This document shows, one piece after another, positions 1 to 6,927 of a DNA stretch of 9,757 nt. The DNA is from Aquimarina sp. (GTDB taxonomy: Bacteria; Bacteroidota; Bacteroidia; Flavobacteriales; Flavobacteriaceae), in the NCBI GenBank assembly GCA_020628975.1, contig JAHDEF010000056.1, positions 1 through 9,757 on the forward strand, read 5' to 3'. The notes under the pieces are model-generated. The model was given only the letters and a program-made list of their open reading frames with translations. It was not told the origin of the DNA and did not search any database. How positions within the stretch are numbered: position 1 is the first letter of the stretch; every line of letters begins with the position of its first letter. Both the position numbers and the translations under genes were made by a program.

Positions 1-1287
1 TGCTGAATCTGCATATTCATAATCACGAGTACTTACTTGCAAGAAATAAGCTACATCTTTCCATGATCCGCCACGGATTACTTTTCGCTTATTTTCATCA
101 TCATTGGTATTCGGGTTCATTGAAGAAGTATATTCATAAGCCGCAGGGTCATATGATGAACCTACCCACTCTGAAACGTTACCTGCCATGTTATACAACC
201 CATAATCATTAGGATCGAATGATTTCGCTTCTACGGTGTATAGTGCTTGATCAGCAGCATAATCTCCACGCATAGGCTTAAAGTTCGCTAAGAAACATCC
301 TCTATCATTTTTAGCGTAAGGACCTCCCCAAGGAAATGACCCTGATTCTAAGCCACCACGAGCAGCATATTCCCACTCCGCTTCAGTTGGAAGTCTCCAA
401 CGAGAAGCACGGTCTTGCTTGCTTTTTCTTCTGTCATTAAAAAACTTTGTTCTCCAATCACAAAATGCTTTTGCTTGATCAAATGTGATTCCTACTACTG
501 GATACTCATCGTAAGCTGCGTGATAAAAATATTGATCATGCATTGGTTCGTTGTAAGAATAGTTGAAATCACGAATCCAAACTGTAGTATCAGGATACAC
601 CTGCAGAGATTCTCTTTTCAAGAATTTCTTAGAATCACGGCTTCTAGATCTTGCCATTGCTTCTACATCATACCACTTGTAATCGTACTTTAATTTATCC
701 ATTTTAAACATACGAACGCCATTGTGAGATTCTTCTGCTCGGATATACAATGAATCCATTACTTCAGCAATATATTCATCATACTCATCAAATGGCATAT
801 CATCTGGATCATTATCCCAATTTAACGGACGGCCTTCATAACCTGTTTCCCCTAAACCTTCGTAATTATCTTTTACGTATTTCTGGTATTCATTTAACTC
901 TTCTTCATCCGTATTACGAAAAGCAAACTGACCAATACCTTCATCCTCAGAGGTTTTACCTACATCATCAGCTAATTTAGCTAATTCAAATAACGTAATC
1001 GAATCCTTTACCCACTCCGTAAATTGACGGTATTCAGAATTGGTAATTTCTGTTTCATCCATATAAAATGAACGTACAGTAACAGTTTTGGTAGGGGCAT
1101 TCAATAGTCCAGCTCGGTCTTCATCAGACTTACCCATAATGAAAGCTCCACCAGGCACTAATGTCATTCCATGAGGTTTTTCAGGGTGCCAGGCTTTTCC
1201 TTTTACTCCGATTAATTGTCCTGTATTCGAGGGTGTACAACTAATCAATACAGCTAGGGCAGCTGAAATTATCAAGAGTTTCTTCAT
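1..1287 (-). CDS. gldK: GldK: gliding motility / type IX secretion lipoprotein, SUMF1-like (3' end missing)
   Basis: GldK is an outer-membrane lipoprotein that forms a periplasmic ring with GldN in the type IX secretion system, which drives gliding and exports adhesins and enzymes in Bacteroidota. The 429 visible codons begin with a lipoprotein signal (MKKLL, hydrophobic run, lipobox LISC, lipidated Cys17). The mature protein has the formylglycine-generating-enzyme (FGE-sulfatase/SUMF1) fold: MTLVPGGAFIMG at 41-52, RWRLPTEAEWEYAARGG at 296-312, GNVSEWV at 369-375, RGGSW at 405-409. A long acidic insert (about 95-262) separates the first fold elements from the rest, as expected for GldK. The residues after RGGSW contain no cysteine in the visible part, so the FGE catalytic Cys pair appears absent and the role is structural. 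The reading frame is open to the window edge; the family is roughly 460 residues, so only a short C-terminal piece is missing. The related GldJ is the main alternative; the topA/ureohydrolase neighbourhood favours GldK. Confidence 0.95.
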   Translation of the reverse strand, partial: MKKLLIISAALAVLISCTPSNTGQLIGVKGKAWHPEKPHGMTLVPGGAFIMGKSDEDRAGLLNAPTKTVTVRSFYMDETEITNSEYRQFTEWVKDSITLFELAKLADDVGKTSEDEGIGQFAFRNTDEEELNEYQKYVKDNYEGLGETGYEGRPLNWDNDPDDMPFDEYDEYIAEVMDSLYIRAEESHNGVRMFKMDKLKYDYKWYDVEAMARSRSRDSKKFLKRESLQVYPDTTVWIRDFNYSYNEPMHDQYFYHAAYDEYPVVGITFDQAKAFCDWRTKFFNDRRKSKQDRASRWRLPTEAEWEYAARGGLESGSFPWGGPYAKNDRGCFLANFKPMRGDYAADQALYTVEAKSFDPNDYGLYNMAGNVSEWVGSSYDPAAYEYTSSMNPNTNDDENKRKVIRGGSWKDVAYFLQVSTRDYEYADSA

Positions 1288-1292
1288 AACTT

Positions 1293-1310
1293 ATCTTAGG
1301 TTAAGATCTT
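1293..1310. repeat. Palindromic sequence just before the gldK start codon
   Basis: ATCTTA-GGT-TAAGAT (1293-1307) is a perfect inverted repeat with 6-base arms and a 3-base spacer. It overlaps an 8-base perfect palindrome AAGATCTT (1303-1310). The element ends five bases before the gldK ATG, so in the transcript the two alternative pairings would sit in the 5' leader beside the start. It could be a leader hairpin or a protein site; it could also be chance in AT-rich DNA. Confidence 0.35.
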
Positions 1311-1326
1311 CTAAATTTCAAGGTAG

Positions 1327-1357
1327 TAAACCTATTATTTAATTTTCAAAAAAACAA
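1327..1357 (-). promoter_or_regulatory. Candidate Bacteroidota promoter for gldK
   Basis: On the minus strand a TTG (1357-1355) is followed after 20 bases by TAGGTTTA (1334-1327), which matches the TAnnTTTG -7 consensus except for its last base. It lies in the 104-base gap between the ureohydrolase-like gene and gldK, about 40 bases before the gldK start. This suggests that gldK and its presumed downstream gldLMN can be transcribed separately from topA. This is a motif match only, and the AT-rich context makes chance matches possible. Confidence 0.45.
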
Positions 1358-1391
1358 TTATTTAAATCAAAAATCGATAATATGACGTTTG

Positions 1392-2537
1392 TTAAATTTC
1401 ATATTTCATTCTTGCTTTATACCATCGTTCAGGTATTTTTTGGTTACAAGCGTCGTTATAATCTTGACTTGTACAAGGTAATAACGTACCATGAACCAAT
1501 TTATTATCTTCTTTTTCAAAAGTCGATAGATCTAACCACCATCGACCCGTGAGTTGACTTTTATAAAATACTAATATTTCATCTTGAACAGGCACTTGGT
1601 ATTGAATTACATCCAAATCTTCTACGCCTCCAAGCTCATTCCACCTAGCATTCACGCCTTCTATGAAATACCACATCATTTGCGCTACAAGCTTAGTACT
1701 AGATGGCGCACACATTTTTGTGTCGAACTCATAAATACCAAAGCTTGTTAACCGATCGCTGATACCAGCATAACGACACAAAGCACAAATTTCTTTCCCC
1801 GTAAATCCATTAGGCGAAGTACCGTACAAGGCAGCTTCAACTACGTTCATATCTACCGAAACAATATCAGCATCCCTAATAATAGCTTCCATTAAAGAAA
1901 CATCATTAGCCACTACACCCAATCGATGAGCATCAAAAAACATGCGTTCCATGACATCAAGCTCTTCTGGAGCTACAAAATAACTCTGAAAGCCTAAATT
2001 AGTGTAATTAAATAGATTATACGGCTTATCGATAACTATTTTACCAATATACGAATGATTTGATATAGGAGCTTCAATATTTCCTAAATCAAATTTGGCG
2101 TCTATATTAACTATATTGACCATATCACCCTCTTGTGGATAGGCACGATAATTGGCATAAACTAAATCTTGACCCCCACCTAATACTAACGCTATACCAC
2201 CCTGCTGATGTATATGTGCTATCAAGGATGTGACTGCAAAATAGGTATCATTAAATGTTGCCCCTGGTTGTAACAAACCCAGATCAACAAAATCTGCAGA
2301 CCAATTACCCCTATAAAGCTTGTAAAATTCTTCACGAACTAGATCAAAATTGGCATTTTGTGAGCCCGTAACATTTCTAGTTTCAGCTACACTAAACACC
2401 ACAATACTCCCTTTCGTGATTTCTAAATCGTCTATATTGTCAAAATGAATTTTTATAGATTTACCTATAGTATATTCTGGCAATTGATCTATTGCTTCTT
2501 TAAAACTTATGGGTACTGGCGACAAAAACTCAAACAT
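1392..2537 (-). CDS. Ureohydrolase-fold (arginase/agmatinase family) protein, usually annotated formimidoylglutamase; metal site degenerate
   Basis: The 381-residue protein has the arginase/agmatinase/formiminoglutamase fold, which normally hydrolyses guanidino or formimino groups with two manganese ions. The conserved blocks are recognisable: GGGQDL at 120-125 (family GGxHxx), DAKFD at 146-150 (family DAHxD), SVDMN at 227-231 (family SxDxD), SPNGFTGKE at 241-249 (substrate loop) and IYEFD at 268-272. Three of the six metal ligands differ: His to Gln123, His to Lys148, Asp to Asn231. Catalysis of the classical type is therefore doubtful, and histidine degradation is not supported by the neighbours (no hutH, hutU or hutI in the window). 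The ATG at 2537 was chosen because it lies one base after the topA stop (TAG-T-ATG), implying translational coupling. The frame stays open for another 34 codons upstream, but that stretch is the lysine-rich topA tail read in another frame. The true function is unknown; a structural or regulatory role linked to topA or gldK is speculation. Confidence 0.85.
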   Translation of the reverse strand: MFEFLSPVPISFKEAIDQLPEYTIGKSIKIHFDNIDDLEITKGSIVVFSVAETRNVTGSQNANFDLVREEFYKLYRGNWSADFVDLGLLQPGATFNDTYFAVTSLIAHIHQQGGIALVLGGGQDLVYANYRAYPQEGDMVNIVNIDAKFDLGNIEAPISNHSYIGKIVIDKPYNLFNYTNLGFQSYFVAPEELDVMERMFFDAHRLGVVANDVSLMEAIIRDADIVSVDMNVVEAALYGTSPNGFTGKEICALCRYAGISDRLTSFGIYEFDTKMCAPSSTKLVAQMMWYFIEGVNARWNELGGVEDLDVIQYQVPVQDEILVFYKSQLTGRWWLDLSTFEKEDNKLVHGTLLPCTSQDYNDACNQKIPERWYKARMKYEI

Positions 2538-2538
2538 A

Positions 2539-5064
2539 CTATTTGGTTGTTTTCTTGCGTGTTGGCTTCTTAGCTGTAGCTTTTTTAGCTGTCGTTTTAC
2601 GTTTGGCTGCTGCTTTTTTCTTTGGCGCTTTTTGTTCAATTAAAGCTTCTACCTCATCCAAACTTAATGCTGCAGCATCTACGGTTTTAGGTAATTCTAT
2701 TTTGATTTTTCCTTTAATAATATTGTGACGTCCCCAACGTGCTTTTTCAACACGAATACCTTTATCTTCCCAATTATGGACAATTTTGTCGATTTCTTTT
2801 TGCTTTTTTTCTTCTATTAAAAAAATAATTTCTTCATCAGAAAGATTATCAAAGTCGTACTTTTTGTTAACGTTAATAAACATGCTGTTCCACTTCAAAT
2901 AAGGCCCAAATCGTCCTACGCCTTTTTGCACAGGCAATCCGTCGTGCTCATATATAGGCGCATCAGCCTTTTCTTTTGCATCGATAAGTTCTTGCGCACG
3001 CTCCATAGTAACTCCCATTGGGTCTTCTCCTTTTTCTAAAGAAACATACTTAGCCCCGAATTTTACGTATGGACCAAATCTACCGTTAGCTACAGAAACT
3101 GGTTCTCCTTTATACTCCCCTAAATCTTTCGGAAGTTTGAATAAATCCATGGCTTCTTCATAGGTAATACTACTTAAGGTTTGCCCTGGGTTTAAACTAG
3201 CAAAACGCGGCTTTTCCTCATCTTCAACCGTACCTATTTGCACCATAGGACCAAACTTCCCTAAACGTACACTAACAGGCTTTCCTGATTCTGGGTCTTT
3301 CCCCAGCACTCTTTCTCCAACTTCACGTTCGGCATTTTGAGCCACATCTTCTACAACGGGATGAAAATCTTTGTAAAAAGACTTCATCACTTTCGTCCAC
3401 TCTTCATCACCTGAAGCAATAGCATCAAAATCCTGCTCTACTTTAGCTGTAAAATGATAATCTAAAATAGAGGAGAAATGCGCTACAAGGAAATCATTTA
3501 CCACCATACCAATATCAGTAGGCACAAGTTTCCCTTTATTACTTCCTGTTTTTTCTTTTAGTTGCTTTTCTTTGATCGCACCATCAACCAAAAGTAATTC
3601 TGCATAAGAACGTTCTGAACCTTCATCAGTTCCTTTTTCAATGTATTTTCTATTTTGAATAGTAGAAATAGTTGGCGCATAGGTTGAAGGACGACCTATT
3701 CCTAATTCTTCTAATTTTTTTACTAAAGCTGCTTCCGTAAAGCGACTTGGAGGCCTGGTAAATCTTTCTGTAGCTTTTACAAAAGTGTTGCCAAGCACAT
3801 CATTTACCTTCATTGCTGGTAAAATTCCGTCCTCTTCTTGATCTTCATCATCATGCCCTTCTAAATATACTTTTAGAAAACCTTCAAATTTAATTACCTC
3901 ACCATTAGCTGTAAAAACCTCGTTATGCTTATCGGCTTCGATGCGCACATTGGTACGCTCTAATTTAGCATCACTCATTTGCGAAGCTATAGCACGCTTC
4001 CAGATGAGTTCATACAATCGCTTTTGATCGTATTCGGCTTCTACCGTATGATTAGCAAAATTGGTGGGTCTAATGGCCTCATGGGCTTCTTGTGCTCCTT
4101 TGTTTTTTGTGGTGAAATTTTTGGGATTAGAAAACTCTTTCCCATAAGCTGTCAAAATTTCGTCTTTTGCACCTTCTTGCGCTTGCTTCGATAAGTTTAC
4201 GCTATCCGTTCTCATATAAGTAATATGACCCGCTTCATATAAGCGTTGTGCCATATTCATGGTCTTCGATACCGAAAAATATAATTTGCGTGCTGCTTCT
4301 TGCTGTAACGTAGAAGTCGTAAAAGGTGGCGCTGGTGATTTTTTTGCAGGCTTAGTGGTTAAATCACCAACCTTAAATGTTGCCCCAATATTATTTTCTA
4401 AAAAAGCTTGTGCTTCCTTTTTACTTTCAAACTGCTTTGGAAGTTTTGCTTTAAATTTTTTACCGTTGGCAATAAACTCCGCGTCTATTCTATAGGAAGC
4501 TTTACTTTCAAAATTTAATATATCACGTTCACGTTCTACAATTAATCGAACCGAAACGGATTGCACACGACCTGCAGAAAGCCCTCCTTTTACTTTTCGC
4601 CAAAGTACTGGCGAAAGCTCATAACCTACCAAGCGATCTAGTACTCGTCGCGCTTGTTGCGCATTCACCAAATCGTAATTGATTTCCCTAGGGTTTTCAA
4701 TAGCTTTTAATATGGCTGGCTTAGTTATTTCATGAAAAACAATTCGCTTTGTTCTTGATTTATCTAATTCTAATGATTCTGCTAAATGCCATGCTATAGC
4801 TTCTCCCTCGCGATCCTCATCACTTGCTAGCCAAACCATTTCGGCTTTTTTAGACAAGTCTTTCAGTTTTTTTACCACTGCTTTTTTATCGGAAGACACG
4901 ATGTATTTAGGTTTAAAATCTCCATCAACATCAACCCCTAGTTCTTTCGAGGGTAAATCGGCGATATGGCCAAAACTAGAATGTACTGTGTAATCTTTTC
5001 CAAGAAACTTTTCGATCGTTTTTGCCTTTGCAGGGGACTCCACGATTACGAGATTTTTCGCCAT
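2539..5064 (-). CDS. topA: DNA topoisomerase I (type IA)
   Basis: TopA relaxes negatively supercoiled DNA by a single-strand break held through a 5'-phosphotyrosine. The 841-residue protein has an N-terminal Toprim domain (about 1-115; LVIVESPAKAKTIEKFLG at 5-22, Glu9, and the Mg-binding acidic triad Asp82/Asp84/Glu86 in DEDREGE), the interdomain strand-binding region (QQARRVLDRLVGYELSP around 136-152), and the catalytic tyrosine Tyr283 with Arg285 in ITYMRTDS. RPPSRFTEAALVKKLEELGIGRPSTYAPT spans 438-464, written here only as a location for the conserved central core. The C-terminal third holds Cys-free repeats with a G(R/K)FGP signature at 602-606, 661-665 and 717-721, and a degenerate one near 776, in place of the zinc ribbons of the Escherichia coli enzyme. 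It ends in a Lys/Ala/Thr-rich tail (812-841) likely to bind DNA non-specifically. The start is the only plausible ATG for the MAKNLVIVES N-terminus. It appears to head a transcript with the ureohydrolase-like gene. Confidence 0.98.
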   Translation of the reverse strand: MAKNLVIVESPAKAKTIEKFLGKDYTVHSSFGHIADLPSKELGVDVDGDFKPKYIVSSDKKAVVKKLKDLSKKAEMVWLASDEDREGEAIAWHLAESLELDKSRTKRIVFHEITKPAILKAIENPREINYDLVNAQQARRVLDRLVGYELSPVLWRKVKGGLSAGRVQSVSVRLIVERERDILNFESKASYRIDAEFIANGKKFKAKLPKQFESKKEAQAFLENNIGATFKVGDLTTKPAKKSPAPPFTTSTLQQEAARKLYFSVSKTMNMAQRLYEAGHITYMRTDSVNLSKQAQEGAKDEILTAYGKEFSNPKNFTTKNKGAQEAHEAIRPTNFANHTVEAEYDQKRLYELIWKRAIASQMSDAKLERTNVRIEADKHNEVFTANGEVIKFEGFLKVYLEGHDDEDQEEDGILPAMKVNDVLGNTFVKATERFTRPPSRFTEAALVKKLEELGIGRPSTYAPTISTIQNRKYIEKGTDEGSERSYAELLLVDGAIKEKQLKEKTGSNKGKLVPTDIGMVVNDFLVAHFSSILDYHFTAKVEQDFDAIASGDEEWTKVMKSFYKDFHPVVEDVAQNAEREVGERVLGKDPESGKPVSVRLGKFGPMVQIGTVEDEEKPRFASLNPGQTLSSITYEEAMDLFKLPKDLGEYKGEPVSVANGRFGPYVKFGAKYVSLEKGEDPMGVTMERAQELIDAKEKADAPIYEHDGLPVQKGVGRFGPYLKWNSMFINVNKKYDFDNLSDEEIIFLIEEKKQKEIDKIVHNWEDKGIRVEKARWGRHNIIKGKIKIELPKTVDAAALSLDEVEALIEQKAPKKKAAAKRKTTAKKATAKKPTRKKTTK

Positions 5065-5083
5065 AGGTCAGTAATTTTCATAA

Positions 5084-5117
5084 CAAAAGTAGGTCAATTT
5101 TAGTTAGCTTTCCAAAA
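5084..5117 (-). promoter_or_regulatory. Promoter of topA
   Basis: The minus strand carries TTTTG (5117-5113) and, 21 bases further, TACTTTTG (5091-5084), an exact match to the Bacteroidota -7 consensus TAnnTTTG. The box ends 19 bases before the topA ATG, giving a leader of only about 10-15 bases. A 7-base direct repeat (TAGGTCA on the plus strand, 5064-5070 and 5090-5096) touches both the start codon and the -7 box. Confidence 0.65.
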
Positions 5118-5315
5118 TAGACATCATACAATATTAGGTTTTAGCCATAAGTTAAGCCCAATTTATGCTATTATTTTCTCCTTGTGAGTACTTTCTTTTA
5201 TGGCTCTATTCTTCACAAAACCCATATAAATTACGCAGGTTGTTCTTAAATAAATCGTACTATTTCCAACAAAAACACCTCAAAATATAATGTCGCCTTG
5301 TTAATTAAAATCAAT
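5118..5315. other. Intergenic region between divergent topA and miaB promoters; no gene seen
   Basis: This AT-rich stretch between the two divergent promoters holds no open frame with coding character and no tRNA-like or other recognisable RNA. The only structure noted is an 8-base perfect inverted repeat, AGCCATAA (5143-5150) and TTATGGCT (5198-5205), separated by 47 bases. It could be a pair of protein-binding half-sites or chance. Confidence 0.5.
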
Positions 5316-5330
5316 ATGACACATTGTCAT
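5316..5330. promoter_or_regulatory. Candidate operator: perfect palindrome over the miaB -33 element
   Basis: ATGACA-CAT-TGTCAT is a perfect 6-3-6 inverted repeat. If one mismatched pair is allowed it extends two more bases on each side (AA...TT). Its right half covers the TTG (5324-5326) that serves as the -33 element of the miaB promoter, so a bound protein would block RNA polymerase. The cognate regulator cannot be named from sequence. Confidence 0.45.
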
Positions 5331-5356
5331 TTTAGAAAATTTAAGTATTATATTTG
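5324..5356 (+). promoter_or_regulatory. Promoter of miaB
   Basis: TTG (5324-5326) is followed after 22 bases by TATATTTG (5349-5356), an exact match to the TAnnTTTG -7 consensus. The spacing is at the long end of the usual range. Transcription would begin near 5360, leaving a leader of about 25 bases before the ATG at 5387. The box also contains the TTG that would be the alternative miaB start at 5354, which argues against that start. Confidence 0.6.
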
Positions 5357-5386
5357 CTGACCCAAAAAAACAATTATCAACAAGGC

Positions 5387-6835
5387 ATGGAAAAGACGAT
5401 CGACGAAACAAAACAGGGAGAAGCCTTAGTATTAGAAACTCAATCTAATAACAAACGAAAGCTGTTTATAGAAAGTTACGGTTGCCAAATGAATTTTAGC
5501 GACAGTGAGGTTGTTGCTTCTATTTTGGCTACTGAAGGCTTTAACACTACAAATAAGCTTGAAGAAGCTGATTTAGTTTTGGTGAATACCTGCTCCATTC
5601 GAGATAAAGCGGAACAAACCGTTCGAAAAAGACTTGAAAAATATAACGCCGTAAAAACCAAGCACAATCCAAAAATGAAAGTGGGTGTATTGGGTTGTAT
5701 GGCAGAACGCTTGAAAGAAAAGTTTCTTGAAGAAGAAAAAATCGTCGATATGGTCGTGGGGCCCGACGCCTATAAAGATTTACCTAATTTATTAGAAGAA
5801 GTTGAAGCAGGAAGAGATGCGGTTAATGTTATCTTATCTCGTGATGAAACTTATGGCGACATTGCCCCTGTTCGCTTACAAACTAATGGCGTGTCAGCAT
5901 TTGTAACCATTACCCGTGGTTGTGATAATATGTGTACGTTTTGTGTGGTTCCTTTTACTCGCGGTCGCGAACGTAGTAGAGATCCACAAAGTATTATGGA
6001 AGAAATTGATGATCTTGTAAAAAAGAACTTTAAAGAAGTAACCTTACTAGGTCAAAATGTAGATAGTTATTTATGGTATGGCGGCGGCCTCAAAAAAGAT
6101 TTCGTTAAAGCTACCGAATTTCAAAAAGCTACTGCTACAAATTTTGCTATGTTAATGGATATGGTGGCCACTAAATATCCAAAACTTCGCTTGCGTTTTA
6201 CGACATCGAATCCACAAGATATGACGATCGATGTTATTGAAACAATGGCAAAACACAGAAATATTTGCAACTATATACACTTACCTATTCAAAGTGGTAG
6301 CAATCGTATTTTGGAAGAAATGAATCGCCAGCACACACGCGAAGAATATTTCTCACTTATTGACGACATCAAAAGATTAATTCCTGACTGTGCTATTTCA
6401 CAAGATATTATTGTTGGTTTCCCCACAGAAACTGAGGAAGATCACCAAGACACTTTATCGCTGATGGAATATGTAAAATATGAATATGGATTTATGTTTG
6501 CTTATTCAGAGCGCCCAGGCACAATGGCTGGAAGAAAAATGGAAGACGATGTTCCTGAAGAGGTGAAAAAACGTCGCCTTACTGAAATTCAAACCCTACA
6601 ACGTCAACATAGTGAAATTAGGCACAAAGAATTTCTAGGCAACATATGTGAGGTTTTAATTGAGAAGGAAAGCAAGAAATCGAATGCGCAATGGAGCGGT
6701 CGTAACAGCCAAAATGTGGTAGTGGTTTTCCCAAAAGAAAATTACACGGTGGGCGATTTCGTAAATGTAAAAATTACCGATTGCACCAGCGGAACTTTAA
6801 TTGGAGAAGCAGTAGCATACTCGAAAAATAATTAA
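5387..6835 (+). CDS. miaB: tRNA-2-methylthio-N6-isopentenyladenosine(37) synthase MiaB
   Basis: MiaB is a radical-SAM methylthiotransferase. It adds a methylthio group to C2 of i6A37 in tRNAs that read codons starting with U, using one cluster to make the 5'-deoxyadenosyl radical and an auxiliary [4Fe-4S] cluster for sulfur transfer. The 482 residues show the N-terminal UPF0004 domain with auxiliary-cluster cysteines Cys33 (SYGCQMN), Cys69 (NTCSIRDKA) and Cys104 (LGCMAE). The radical SAM motif CxxxCxxC follows at Cys179, Cys183 and Cys186 (RGCDNMCTFC), with FTRGRERSR just after it. A C-terminal TRAM domain for tRNA binding covers about 420-480. All six cluster ligands are present. I chose the ATG at 5387 (MEKTIDETKQ) rather than an in-frame TTG at 5354, because the TTG is part of the -7 promoter box and the shorter form fits the family length. 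It is first in a rightward gene run but is separated from the next gene by a repeat-filled gap. Confidence 0.97.
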   Translation: MEKTIDETKQGEALVLETQSNNKRKLFIESYGCQMNFSDSEVVASILATEGFNTTNKLEEADLVLVNTCSIRDKAEQTVRKRLEKYNAVKTKHNPKMKVGVLGCMAERLKEKFLEEEKIVDMVVGPDAYKDLPNLLEEVEAGRDAVNVILSRDETYGDIAPVRLQTNGVSAFVTITRGCDNMCTFCVVPFTRGRERSRDPQSIMEEIDDLVKKNFKEVTLLGQNVDSYLWYGGGLKKDFVKATEFQKATATNFAMLMDMVATKYPKLRLRFTTSNPQDMTIDVIETMAKHRNICNYIHLPIQSGSNRILEEMNRQHTREEYFSLIDDIKRLIPDCAISQDIIVGFPTETEEDHQDTLSLMEYVKYEYGFMFAYSERPGTMAGRKMEDDVPEEVKKRRLTEIQTLQRQHSEIRHKEFLGNICEVLIEKESKKSNAQWSGRNSQNVVVVFPKENYTVGDFVNVKITDCTSGTLIGEAVAYSKNN

Positions 6836-6840
6836 TTTTA

Positions 6841-6922
6841 GTTGTTAGTTATTAGTTGTGAGTTGTCAGAAAAAAGGCATTATAAATCTTACAACACTCA
6901 ACTTTCAACCCACAATTAATAA
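6841..6922. repeat. Inverted arrays of degenerate heptamer repeats between miaB and the sigma-54 activator gene
   Basis: Almost the whole 92-base gap is made of period-7 units. The left array reads GTTGTTA, GTTATTA, GTTGTGA, GTTGTCA (6841-6868). On the opposite strand the right array reads ATTGTGG, GTTGAAA, GTTGAGT, GTTGTAA (6916-6889). The outer parts, 6849-6869 and 6902-6922, are complementary at 17 of 21 positions, with one further G-U pair possible in RNA, around a 32-base centre with an A-rich tract. No T tract follows the hairpin, and it ends five bases before the next ATG, so it does not look like a standard terminator. I recall similar GTTGTGA-type intergenic repeats in flavobacterial genomes, but copy number here cannot be judged from one window. 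Confidence 0.7.
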
Positions 6923-6927
6923 TATAA

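Noticed and set aside
415..980. Two plus-strand open frames (415-693 and 750-980)
   Set aside because: Both are antisense to the well-supported gldK frame and encode no recognisable protein.
2538..2639. 34-residue basic N-terminal extension of the ureohydrolase-like protein
   Set aside because: It lies wholly inside topA in another frame, and its basic composition is a by-product of the Lys/Ala-rich topA tail. The family-like start is the ATG one base after the topA stop.
3979..4495. Plus-strand open frames inside topA (3979-4194, 4259-4495), and a similar one at 2543-2728
   Set aside because: They are antisense shadows of conserved topA domains, with hydrophobic compositions typical of reverse-read coding DNA.
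5050..5081. Short upstream frame (minus strand, about 11 codons from 5081) overlapping the topA start
   Set aside because: It begins at or before the predicted transcription start, so it probably lies largely outside the message, and nothing else supports translation.
5143..5205. Inverted repeat AGCCATAA / TTATGGCT as a firm regulatory site
   Set aside because: The arms are 8 bases and 47 bases apart in AT-rich DNA, away from both promoters. I note it in the intergenic entry but cannot separate it from chance.
5354..5386. Upstream in-frame TTG start for miaB adding 11 residues (MLTQKNNYQQG)
   Set aside because: The TTG is part of an exact TAnnTTTG -7 promoter box, so transcription should begin downstream of it. 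The ATG at 5387 fits the family length and N-terminus.
6841..6922. Reading the heptamer inverted repeat as a rho-independent terminator of miaB
   Set aside because: The stem is AT-rich and imperfect, the loop is 32 bases, and no T tract follows before the next start codon.
6841..6922. Reading the heptamer array as a CRISPR or IS end
   Set aside because: The units are only 7 bases without spacers, and there is no transposase, target duplication or cas gene nearby.
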